A stretch of DNA of 64,000 nucleotides, taken from assembly GCA_025093555.1 (NCBI GenBank), contig JAIWNF010000024.1:372001-436000 (forward strand), given 5' to 3'. A program made the translations under genes and the position numbers. The stretch is from Circinella umbellata. Lineage: Eukaryota; Mucoromycota; Mucoromycetes; Mucorales; Lichtheimiaceae. Under the pieces are notes generated by a model, which had not been told where the DNA came from, made no database searches, and saw only the letters and a list, made by a program, of their open reading frames with translations. This document shows, in pieces, positions 11,712 to 23,316 of this stretch; the first letter of the stretch is position 1; the number at the start of each line of letters is the position of its first letter.

Positions 11712-13542
11712 GAGTTAATTAAATTATTAAATAATATAGAACTGTTTGTGGTAGTAATGTTGGCGAACAAATTATGAAAAAATACTAAGATCGCAAATTG
11801 TTTGAAATATTTATAATATGTAAAAGAATAAAGAATAGAACGAGAAGGTAAAAAGAAAAGAAAAGAAAAAAAAAAGTGAAAATATACTGTTATAATTATT
11901 TCGGCTTTCTTTTTTTCCTTTGAACGGTAAATATTGAGCTGAAATATTATTATGTGAAGACTATTATGGTATACAACACACAAAAGAAAAGGCCGTTATG
12001 TAGTATTGGTTTATGATGAATTATTTTAAAGTTGCTTTTGGGCCAAAAGTTTTGTCGGGAAGTGGAAAAAAATTTGTTTGGAGAAAAAGAAAAATAACCT
12101 GCTTTTCTATAGAAAAAGGAGCATCGTTTTTCAAAGAGAAAATGACAGCTATCTTTTCTTTTTGATTTTTTATATCTCTGCCTCTCTTATCGATAGATCC
12201 ACTAGCCACACAAACACACATTTACACGTTTCATAATAATGATCACACAACCACGTATCCCCCTCTTCCCGGCTCTCCCCACTTTCTTTTGATTTTTGGT
12301 TTTTTTCCTCCGATCAAAAAATTTAGCTTTTTTTTTCCATTCTCCCCCAAAAATCATTATGTTTGTTAAAACTATTTGGTTCTGGAATAAAGTTAATTAA
12401 TATTGTGATTAATCCTAAACTGTAAAAGTAGCTCCAAGTGAAAAGTTTTTTTTTTTCCATTCAGCAGCACTCTTTCTCCCTTTGTCTATCTTTAAATCTT
12501 TCAAGTAAGAATAATAATAGTAATAATAGTAAATAATAACTGAATTGGTGCTATTCTATAAAAGAGAGAGGAGAAAGGGAGAAAAGAGCTGTGTATAAAC
12601 GGCTCTGCAAAATATGTTTCACAGAGATTTTGTTTTTGTGATGTCCGAATAAATATATACTAAGATCCAGAAGAGTGTTATCCTAATTTTAGTGGCTGTT
12701 CTTTTTTTTTTTAGAGAAAAGAATATTATTGGATGGCATTATTGCTTGTAATGTCTCAAGCTGTCGATCATACAAAATATCTCTTCTTTTCTCGAATCCA
12801 TTTTTTTTTTCTTCAAAAACTTCAAGATAAAAAAATATAGTTAAAAAACGACGTTACAGTAAACTTTAAGATTTTATTATATAAAACACCATGTGCTTAT
12901 GATAAGTGATAGACAGGTGAGAAATAATAAAAAAAAAACGCACGGCCCAAGTAAAGAGAAAAAAACCCAAACTGTAAACTATTTGTACTTGGATGACTGA
13001 CAAAAATAGCATTTCTCGTGAAACCCCATTTTGATTCTTAAAATTCAATCAGCTGATATAGTTGTAAAACTCCTCCCCCACACCGCGACGCTTATTGTCT
13101 TTTTTTTTTTGTATATAAAGTTAAATAGAGTGTTTGGATGATTAAAGAAGAATACTTTACCTCTTGTAAATTTCAATAAAACATCCTTATAATATAAAAA
13201 GAAAAGTGATAAGCATAAGATGTATACATATTTTTTTTTCTTTTAACATGGTGATCACCGAGATAAATAGCGTTATGATCACCTGCATTCGGTTGTGTTA
13301 CCTCCTGATTTTTTTTCTCGGTGAATTGGTGACACTGTTCATTTCATTATAGCTTTTTTACTCTCATAAGGGAAGAAAGTGTTATAAAAGATAAGTGATA
13401 ACGTGGCTATTCGAAAATAAAAACATTGACTCACACTACTATACTTCATACTGTCATGTGGAAGTGAGTGGTATTATTTATTATTCTTAGTAACAAACAA
13501 AACTCATGCATAAATCAAATCAGAAAAGTAGTGCTTTCTATC
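11712..13542. other. Upstream region of the zinc-finger gene
   Basis: About 1.8 kb with no supportable gene. Pyrimidine- and purine-rich tracts are common. A perfect 10-bp palindrome GGTGATCACC lies at 13250-13259 with further GATCACC/GGTGA half-sites within ~80 bp, possibly protein-binding sites but not interpretable further. Confidence 0.4.
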
Positions 13543-14069
13543 ATGGCGGGTGGGAAACTTACGGTTTCAAATAAAGTATCCGGTGAGTTTTTTATGGTCG
13601 ATACTCTCATAGTTTCAGAATATAATTAAGAAGCCAGAGAATGAAATTCTCAAAACAGTATAGCTCGTTTGAAGAGTATCGATAATTTGAGATAGTATAT
13701 AATTTTTGCTTTCTTGTTCATTAAAATCATGATAAGAAACCATTGAACTTTGGCACTTTTCTATTATTATGGATCGTGTAAAACGAGAATTTTATACAAG
13801 TTCCCGGCGTTTTATATTGCACATGTTCAAATTTAATTTTTCTTCCATCAAACTTTATAATTTACAGCACATCATGCGTTCATTACACAATGGAGCATAA
13901 AGGGGGGGGGAGGTTGGAATAATAATAATCAATTTGCTCTCTTGGACTGAATACTAATATAATTTAAGATCATGTTTGTTAAGTCAACATGTCATGGGTC
14001 GCAGAGGTTATAGCTAACGTTGCAGTCACCCTAGCCGCCATCATTCTGAATGCACTCGCTCGTTCATGA
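13543..14069 (+). CDS. Candidate three-exon microprotein with one membrane segment
   Basis: No family is recognised with confidence. Exons 13543-13582, 13868-13912 and 13984-14069 can be joined through a GTGAGT...TTTACAG and a GTTGGA...GTTAAG intron to 56 residues. The first exon begins MAGGKLTVSNKVS and the second AHHAFITQWSIKGGG. The third reads VAEVIANVAVTLAAIILNALARS, a plausible single transmembrane helix at the C-terminus, with more GC-rich codons than the surroundings. Small mitochondrial inner-membrane subunits have this size and an MxGx start, but I cannot match one. The second donor is weak and follows a G9 run prone to sequencing error. The individual exons may belong to different things. 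Confidence 0.25.
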
Positions 14070-14788
14070 CGTACATATCGATATCTGCTTTTCATCGCAT
14101 TAAAAAGCTAAAGAAAAAGGGTGCGGGGGAAAGCAGCTAGATTTACAATCTTTTATTATCACAGTAATCGTTTAAATACCTAAAAGGTCTATCTACATAT
14201 ATATAGCATATATGATTAATAGTAAAAAACAATAGCATCCGTTTATTATTTTTGATACTTTTCAAATCAAAGTACGTATCACTATACATAAATTTTGAAC
14301 CGTGTGATACATAAGCCTAATCAGCTGTTGTATTATATAACTTTATGTGACAGCGTTGAAGCTTTTTATTCTTTACCCTTTTTCAGATGACAAAAACATT
14401 TGTAGCATTCATACTTTCTTGCTAATATTGCCCCCCCCCAATATACAAATAATAATAATTTGTAAGCCCCATCTAACCATAACACTTGCGATAAATCCGT
14501 ATTATAAAAGCGGAGAACATGTAGTAAAAATATAATGGAATAATCTAAACAAACTTAAAATTACGTTTTGTGTAATAGTATTTTTATTGCCAAAGAAAAA
14601 GCATCTCATCTGGTCTTTATTGTTAGTCAAGGAGGTTAAAAGAAAGTGAAATGATTATGTAATATATTTTAGACTTTTTTTTGTATCCGGAAAACCCTTG
14701 TTATTTGAAATGCAATTTAGATTGTTTGCTGTTTCCGTGGTTGTAGTAAATCTGCGTATACAAAGTAAATTTCTCTATAGCAGTAGTA
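14070..14788. other. Intergenic, no gene seen
   Basis: About 700 bp downstream of the RAD54 stop. It holds AT-rich sequence and a C9 run near 14431. Nothing coding is apparent. Confidence 0.5.
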
Positions 14789-17700
14789 CTACTTTAAATG
14801 AGAAATAAATCCAAAGACGTAAGAGACTACACCTTTTCCAGCTTCTTCTCGTAACATTGAATCTGGAAGACGTAATAAATCCTTGTCATAATGATCCCAA
14901 CTGAATTTTTTAAAGATAAGCAAAATTAGTGATTTCGTCACTTTAGCATTGTATATAAAGAAAATGAAATTTGTCATTCTTTTTATAATCTTAATTACCT
15001 GCTTGCATCACCATACTGCATCGTTTCAGCTTTACGATACTGTTTCCCTTGAATACATCGTTTACCTAAATAGTAATAAGTAAATGATCAAATATAATTT
15101 ATACATTATTAATAGTGACCTTTCCTTTATTGTACACGATTTTTGTGAATTGTAGTTCCATGTAAAAGTTAAGCAAAAGAAAGGAATATATGTTACATTT
15201 AAATGTGTCATGAGTTTCACATTCACTATCATTGTTCAATTGAAAGAGTTGTCGCATATCTGCTACTGAGAAATGCCGTTCTGAATCGGTTGCTTCGTCC
15301 ACAACACAGTTGGAAATAGACTGTTTATGAGATTGTCGTTGAAAAATCTTTTCTTCGATCGTTCCAGCACCAATGAATCGATAAATGAAACCTGTCAAAA
15401 AAATAATCGATGTTCAGCCTTTATATCTCTTTATACATACTCGCATGTCCCTCCTTGTTTATTTTTATTATTGTAAACTCACAATCCTTTTTTTGTCCAT
15501 CTCTCCAAATTCTGGCTAAAGCTTGTTGATCAGAAGCCGGATTCCAATCTGGATCGAATAAAATCAGCCGGTTGGCACCAATAAGATTAAGACCACATCC
15601 ACCAGCTTTACTACTAAGCAAGAAAACGAATTCTTCTCCTTCTGGGTCATTAAACCGATCTACTAGTTTTTGACGTTTTGGAATCGTCATTGTTCCATCC
15701 AATCTTAATACACCATATCTATTATTTGCTTGATAATTAGTTTTGTTTGCAGTAATTCCATCTTCTCACGGTTATTGTAAATATGGAAGAAAAGTTTACC
15801 TATATTGTCGACAATAAGTCTGAATAAGATCCAAGGTTTGTGTATAATTGCTTACAATAACAATTTTATCCTCTGTTTCACGTTTAATTTGTGCTAACAT
15901 TCTAATATATTTTATAATCGCTTGTTAACTTTCACCCTCGTAACTTTATCTTTGATAATTCCTTATTGATATATTTACTAACCGTTCTAAGATCATAAAT
16001 TTGCCAGAAAAGGTTGGATTCACTGTTGCATGGCGACCAGTGCTATGATAATCCGCTGGTAACACATTTTCGGAACCATCAAGTTCTTCTGGTAATTTTA
16101 ATAACCCTGGGTGGTTACACAGTTTCTTAAGCATTGTAATGGCCTAACAGCAAAATTAAGTTTGATTAATTTCCTCCATCTTTATTATGTCATTTCTCAA
16201 AAAAAGGACATATCTTATTCTTTGTATATATATTTATAGATGTTGATAGTTACCTTTAATGGTTGACTTCCTTGACCTCGAAGTAATTTTTTGATTTCAG
16301 GCGATTTCATAAAAATATTATACAATTCCATTTGTAATGGTGCAAGTTTACAAAAGACAACATGTTCATATTTAGTGGGAACTATCAGAAATGAAGAAGA
16401 GAAAGAAAAGCGTATATGTTTGAGCGTGAAACAATGAATGGATGAATAATTTTTTCTTTCTTTAATATGTATGACTTACGGTATTTATTAAGGATATCAT
16501 TTGTACGACGAATTGTAAATCTTGATACAATAGCCCAGAATTCGGCTACTTTCTGATCACTAACTTGTCGATCTTTTTCAGAAGCATCTGCATCACGGCC
16601 ACGTAAAATTGGATTCTCAAAGTTTCTACGAAATTCATTAGGTGTTCCCAATAATCCAGGATTTGCAAAGTCGAGTAGTGAATAATATTCACTCAAATCA
16701 TTCTATAATATAAATATTATATGTGTCAGCGAAAAAGTAAATACATACATACATCTATATATTATCCATCCTTCTAATGTATAATATAAAAAAGAGGTAG
16801 TTTTACCTGGATTGGAGTACCAGAAAGAATGACTCGTCTTTGTACTGGTAAACTATTTAATTCTTGAAACAATAAAGAAGCTACGTAATAATAACAGTTA
16901 CTATAACTTGGACGTTAAACACATCGATAGAAAAGGTGATAAAAAATTATTATACTTACATCCATTCTTGAGACGATGGCCTTCGTCACAAAGAAGTAAT
17001 CCAATAGGCGAATTCTTCAAGTATTTGGTATATGCTCGTAATGTTTCGTAAGAAACAATCAGTACTGGGTTAACAACTTGTCCTTGCGCAGCAGACCAGC
17101 GCTTGACTGTAGCAATCTTTTCCTTACTGTTAGAATTATCAACAACAAGAGGCCGTACACGGTTTTCACCAAGCCATTTTGCTATAAAAAAAAAGGAAGC
17201 CAAAAAGTTTAGACCAGTAAAAAAAGAAAAGAAAAGAGAAACGTTTGTACATACTGAATTCATTTGCCCAGTTGCGTACAAGACTAGAAGGACATGTGAT
17301 AACAGCTTTTTGTATAGTAGGCTTGCCCATTTCACCTGATTGACGTAATAATGTCCACACCAAAGAAATACATTGAAGCTATATTTAACGACAGAGGTTA
17401 ATTAAAGAAATGTACTACAAATAATTTTGAGATGATAGTAGAGAAACTTACTGTTTTTCCAAGACCCATTTCATCTGCCATGATACAACTGAAAATAATT
17501 TAACATATTTTATTCATACATGAGCTTTTTTGTTGTTGTACTCAATAACAACCATTGACATAATCACACAACAAGCACAATTGAGAATATATATCAACTT
17601 ACCCAAACGCATCTGGCTGAACTTTTCCAGTTGTGCAGCGATACAAGAATTTTAAACCATCCAATTGATGTGGCCGTAATATTCTTGTTAGTATTGGATC

Positions 17701-18357
17701 AAGCATCACTGGTGCTTTTTTACTCTCTTCTTTCTTTAGCCCCAATATTTCAGATAATGATTTTTTCCCTGGTCGTAATGGTTTTTGCTCTTTTTTTAAT
17801 TCTTCCTCTACTACTGTTTTTTCGTCGTCATTTTCGTCGTCACTTGTCGTTCCCTTTGCCGCGGCTATCGCAGCTTCTTCTTCTTCTTGTCGTTTACGTT
17901 GTAATTCTTCTTCTTCTTTGGGATCCCATAAAATAATAACATCTTCTGCATTTGGATCGTATAATAATCTATTCATTGAACCTGGTCGGCGTCGCATACC
18001 CAGTGTTCGACGCGCACCAAAAGAATTCGAAATAACGGCATTATTGTTTTTGTCACCAGCCATTGGTACTTGGAACTTTTTACTTAAAACAGTTTTAGCA
18101 TCATAATTTTTTGGTATACGTGATAATGGCCAAAGGTTTTTAACAGGTCCATTGGATAAATCATTTAATGTGCAATGTTTTTTAACGCCATGGTCATCAT
18201 CAAAGTCGGAATCATCGTTGTCATTTGTTGCATCACCCAAAGCATAACTTTTTACTGTTCGTTTTCGTTTAGGAAATCGTTTCAAGTTTTCTTCTTCCTC
18301 TTGCTGTTTTTGTTGTTTCTGTTGTAAGATTAAAGATTTGGGTTTTTTCAGAATCAT
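14789..18357 (-). CDS. RAD54: RAD54 Swi2/Snf2 recombination translocase
   Basis: Thirteen exons (18357-17603, 17488-17452, 17378-17255, 17181-16960, 16880-16807, 16702-16480, 16381-16254, 16143-15983, 15901-15800, 15718-15483, 15391-15197, 15065-14999, 14900-14789) all join in frame to 811 residues, between human (747) and yeast (898) RAD54. Helicase motifs follow in order: [12 protein letters not shown] (253-264, split by an intron), [30 protein letters not shown] (Walker B, near 368-379), [33 protein letters not shown] and [13 protein letters not shown]. The RAD54-specific [14 protein letters not shown] and [12 protein letters not shown] segments follow. The N-terminus holds basic and acidic low-complexity stretches and [23 protein letters not shown]. 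Rad54 is an ATP-driven dsDNA translocase that works with Rad51 in homologous recombination. The RAD54 subtype assignment is secure. Confidence 0.95.
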
Positions 18358-21300
18358 TTTTCTTTTTGAGTTTGTTTTTTTATGGAATAAGAATAATAAT
18401 TAATAATAATAAATGGAGGAAAGATAAAGAGTGTTTTGTTTTTAATGCGCAGCACAGTCTCGTAACAATAAAAAAAAATTCAGTTTCCAAGCAACTACCG
18501 ACCCCGCATATAGAAGAAAATCTCAACGTGTTTTTTATGTCGTGAGCTATATAATGCTAACATTAGGAATAGTATCTTATGAGTTCATTTTGTATATTAG
18601 TAGATCGTGTAATATGATAATATGATCAGACCCATTTGTTCAAAACAGTAGATTATTTACTTTTTTATAGTATATAGTTACCCTTATTGTTATCTTTTCT
18701 GCCCTTCACTGTCATATTATCATTTGGATGCTACATAATAATTGTAACGTGGATAGAAATCCAACTAGGCTTTGTAAATACATATACATAGTAAAGAGCA
18801 AGAAAAATTACGACAACACCTCTTTATACTAGTAATTTTCAAATTACCTAACGTTATGTAGGTGTATATGTTGATATACAAATGTTCGAGTGAAAGTAAC
18901 TAAAAAGATACGTAGTTTGTACAAATCATCTAAAAAAACTTTATTTGCCACGTTCACATCAAGTACTTTCAATAAATGAATCATCTTTCTTGCTCTATTA
19001 TAATACTGATGCTTATGGGTATTGTCTAACAATTAATTTGATTCATGTTTGTGTCAAGATTTTAAATTTATGACTACTGTCTATTCTGAGATTGTGGTAG
19101 TAAATGTTGTTATTAAAATATTCAATCACTCCACAATAAAGGTGCGCGGATAGTACTGCATTGTTTCATCTTCTTTTTATATAAGTATAATATGAATTTC
19201 TGTGATAATATCGAGATTATTGTTGACATAAACTTAGGCTTATCGTCCGTTGGTGGACCAAATTACACCAAAACATAATGATGAAAGTTAGTGATAATAT
19301 CAGAATACTTTAACTGGAGTTTTTGTCTTTCCTAAACAATCTCGTATAGGTAGGGTGTCGATGTCTAAATAGCAGTAATAAACAATTAAATTTGATTGGT
19401 TCTGTCATATGGATAAATATATAAATTCAAGCAGAAATTTCTGATTTTCAATACTAATCCCTTTCCCTGTACGTTCCCATTTTCAACTAACATTTTCGTT
19501 CACGTCTTACCATCACAACACAATGTTACGATTTTGAACGTCAAAAGGTTTCCAAAATTATTGTTTCAACGACTGTTGCTTGTTTTGATGAAGAAGATAA
19601 GACAAGTAAGAACGAAAGAGCAATTTTACCTACACGCATGCTAAGGATATAGTTTTATCCTATTTACATCCATCTCGGTTTTAGTAATATTTAGTGCATG
19701 TGAGAAATCATGAATCGAATTGTTCTAAAGTTTCGATCATCAATCTAAATGATAATATATTAGGATATTGGATTTGAAAACAAACTTTGATAGCTTCTTG
19801 GCCCCAGACATCTTAACCCTACAGAAAAACTAAATATTATGAAAATTCATCATTGTTTCTTCTTGAACGATATACATAATACTGTAACTCATTCTCTTCC
19901 CATGAAATGTTGCATTACCGAAGGCTTTTCTTTAAAATCTTACGTATACTCATTGGAAGTTGATTTTACTAGAGCGGCTTTACATTTAAGCATAGACCGT
20001 TGATCATGTTGCAAAACGTTTTACCGCTTAAAAATATTTTACGTAGAAGTCAATTCTTCAAATACAGACTTTCAAACTATTCTTACCATCATTATTACCG
20101 ATAGGCAGGGCTACAATTATCGCCAACTTAATATTTTTCTTTTTTCGTGGGGATGTTTCCTTAAGTAGTAAAATACATTTATATACTCTGATGTCATTTT
20201 GCATTAACTTTTTGAAGGATTACAATTCAATTATTGTTGGCGAGCTCTTTTTGCTCTGAGCTCTTTTCTTCCTAAATAATACGCAGTCAAGTTGAAAACA
20301 AATTAGATGGACAAAAGAAAAGCAGTTTCATTTTTATAAAATATCCTATATTCCAAGATTTTTACAATAAGTTTGAAGGCTAAATTAAATGAGAAAGTGG
20401 TATGTTTTTTTCAAGAAAAGCTTTTCAAAAGGCTGATGTTCGCAAGGTTGGACTTTGAGGGTACATGTATAATTAACGAAAGATTTTTTGTAATAAAGAT
20501 TTTGTTATCCCTTTTTTTTTATTACAATAGTTTGTTCCAATCATGCATCTACTTGGATAATATATACTCAAAAACCCGTAGAGTACTTGGGCTAATCAGT
20601 ATTAATGAATATCGAAAAAAAACTGTTTATGCATAAAAGGGGGTTTTTTTTAAAATTGGTAATGCTTATGCATGAGTCAACAGCTAATAAGCAGGACTTG
20701 ACATTTTTATTTTAATCAAATAAAATGATTCATGGTAGTACGGAATGACCGGTCTACAGAATATTATAGATTGATAATACCTGAAAAGGAAATCAAAATT
20801 AATGATAAAAAATGATAATTTCCTTTATATAACGAATTGTATGTGGTTACAAAATATCATATCAAAAATGTTAAATACCAAACTTCTTGTAAAACTGTAA
20901 AATTTCACGTGAAAAAAGTATAAGAAACTATGACAACATCAGGTAGTAATCCACGCAAGGACTATGAAACAATGACTTATCTTTTTAGATCATGTGCAAT
21001 TTTTTTCTCCACATTTTTTTTTTCATTGATAATCTTTTTTGATCGATTGATTACATTTCGATATTTTACTGAAAAGTGTACCAAGAACATAAATGTTCTT
21101 AAGATTCATTAGTTATTTTTTTTCATTATCTATTAAGATAATATAAATGAATGTAGGGAGAACGGATGTACAGTGAAAGCAAAAGAGAAAATGAGAAACT
21201 TTTTATTTAAATAAGATTTAAAAATTTAATCAATTTATATGACCAAGCACCTTTATCATCGGAGAATCTTGAATGCTTTTATGTAAAGCCTGTCGGATAA

Positions 21301-21449
21301 CCAAATGGAGGAGTTTATCCTTGTACTGTGCCTTATTTTATTTTATTCTTTTTAACCCCACACTCTCCAAACCTTTTTTTTTTCTTTTCCTTTTTCTTTC
21401 GCGTTTTACCAATCACTCTAACAAAAAAAAAATAGACCAAAATCTCGAA
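18358..21449. other. Long intergenic region, no supportable gene
   Basis: About 3.1 kb between the divergent RAD54 and acylcarnitine-carrier genes. Open frames at 18844-19032, 20373-20636 and 20930-21112 lack recognisable features. A stretch near 19800-19840 reads HLNPTEKLNIMK in one frame, faintly like the end of a Tc1 transposase, but without its catalytic context. The last ~100 bp before 21450 are pyrimidine-rich with ACCAATCAC near 21409, a likely promoter for the carrier. Confidence 0.45.
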
Positions 21450-22690
21450 ATGTCTTCCACCGAACAAATCCCCGAGAATAAAGTTGTTGAAGCTTCTGCT
21501 GCTTCATCCACCGCCTCTTCCGTAAAGTCGTTCTTGGCTGGTGGTTTCGGTGGTATGGCTGCTGTTTTAGTTGGGTATGTCATTTTTTCCATTGTTATGT
21601 TTCAGATAAAAGAAAAGTTTAAATAGAGAATATCCATCTATTATTATAAAGATACATATAAATTGGATGCCTTGGAAATATATATTACATAATGAATATC
21701 GGATTTTGACATGTTATTTATTATTATTATTATGATTTTCCCCTTATATTAGTCAACCTTTTGATTTGGTCAAGGTCCGTTTACAGACTTCAGAAGGTAT
21801 CTACAAGAACACATTCGATTGTTTCAAACAAATTATCAAGAGTGACGGTGCTCTTGGTTTGTACCGTGGTATGGCTACGCCACTTGCCAGTATCACTCCC
21901 ATTTTCGCTGTCAGTTTCTTCGTAAGTAAAAACAATATTTTATCTTTGGAAATATATTTGGATAAGGAAAAAGAGGAAATTAAAGAAAAAAAAATTAAGA
22001 GGGAAAGATGAGTGTTTTTTTTTATTAATTATATATTATATATACATCTGTATATAGTCTTATGATTTAGGTAAGAAGATGGCTTTGGCTGCTAGAAGCA
22101 AGGATGCTGATCCCAACGCTCCTATGACTCTTGCTGAAATCACTTTTGCTGGTGCTTTCTCTGCCGTTCCTACTACATTGGTTATGGCACCTTCTGAACG
22201 CATCAAGGTCTTGATGCAAATCCAAGGTCAAGGTGGTGAAGCTAAATATAAAGGACCTATGGATGCTGTTAAGCAATTATATAAAGAGGGTGGTCTTCGT
22301 TCCATCTTCCGTGGTACCGGAGCAACATTATTGCGTGATTCACCCGGTTCAGCTGCATACTTTGTCGCCTATGAATTGATCAAGAAGGGTATGACACCTA
22401 AGGATGGCAGCGATTTGCAATTTAGTGCTGTATTATTTGCTGGTGGTATGGCTGGCGTTGCTATGTGGAGTATTGCTATTCCTCCTGATGTGATCAAGTC
22501 CCGTATTCAATCTGCTCCTGCAGGTACTTATTCTGGTATGGTTGATTGTTTGCAAAAGACAATTAAGGCCGATGGTGCTTCTGCTTTATTCCGAGGTCTT
22601 GGTCCAGCTATGCTTAGAGCTTTCCCCGCAAACGCCGCCACTTTCTTGGGTGTTGAATATTCACGCAAGGTTATGGATAAAATCTTTTAA
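21450..22690 (+). CDS. CRC1: Mitochondrial carnitine/acylcarnitine carrier (SLC25A20/Crc1/AcuH type)
   Basis: Three exons (21450-21574, 21753-21921, 22058-22690) give 308 residues, a normal carrier length. Three carrier repeats are visible: QPFDLVKVRLQT (from about 43), APSERIKVLMQIQGQ (from about 142) and IPPDVIKSRIQSAP (from about 239). Each is followed by a G-x-LYRG/IFRG/LFRG turn and an aromatic helix. APSERIKV in repeat 2 and FPANAATFLGVEYSRK at the C-terminus are characteristic of the carnitine/acylcarnitine branch. It exchanges acylcarnitine (or acetylcarnitine) for carnitine across the mitochondrial inner membrane. The next gene downstream encodes carnitine acetyltransferase, which makes its likely substrate, so the pair forms a small functional cluster. 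Confidence 0.92.
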
Positions 22691-23316
22691 ATTTTATCAG
22701 ACTAAACAATAAGACGGGGAACCCATCATTGGGGATCTCGTGGGAAATATGAGATTGTATATAAATATATATATATATATGTATTATTTTACCCGGCTTT
22801 TTCCTTATATAATTCCAAAATCCATACTACATTCTTATTATACACCCTTCAAACCCAAATACAAAATATAAGTTCTCCTTGTTTTTCCGTAGTTTTCTTT
22901 TAGATCATGTACAAAATATACTCCTTTTTTATATTTCCTTTACTTTATGAAACATCATTTTTAATGAGTTATAAAAAAAAGTCTATCAAAAACTTTAAAT
23001 GAGACAATCTCACACCCCAACCTTTTACTTTAATCCAGGTCCCTTGAGTAGATGAGTGCTAGACAAATAACGCTGACAAATGAAGCGGTATTTGATTTAA
23101 TTTGATGGGTAATTAGAATTCTGCTGACATGCGACTAAAATTTCTTTGGATGGTCGTACATCACTATTTCATTTGATTCAAGCCAAGCTGTGTTGATATT
23201 TTTCAGGTGTCGCACTAATTCACTTTTATAATACATAATTCTTTTTACTCCTCTTTTTTGCTTTTCTTCTTGTTTCTCCACACTTTTTGTTTTCTTTTTA
23301 ATATATTTATTACATA
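22691..23316. other. Spacer between the two carnitine genes
   Basis: About 630 bp carrying the carrier 3' end (TA-rich near 22760-22785) and the transferase promoter (pyrimidine-rich from about 23240). No gene is seen. Confidence 0.5.

Noticed and set aside
19795..19980. HLNPTEKLNIMK-like translation suggesting a Tc1 transposase end
   Set aside because: Only one short motif, stops nearby, no other catalytic residues and no terminal repeats found.
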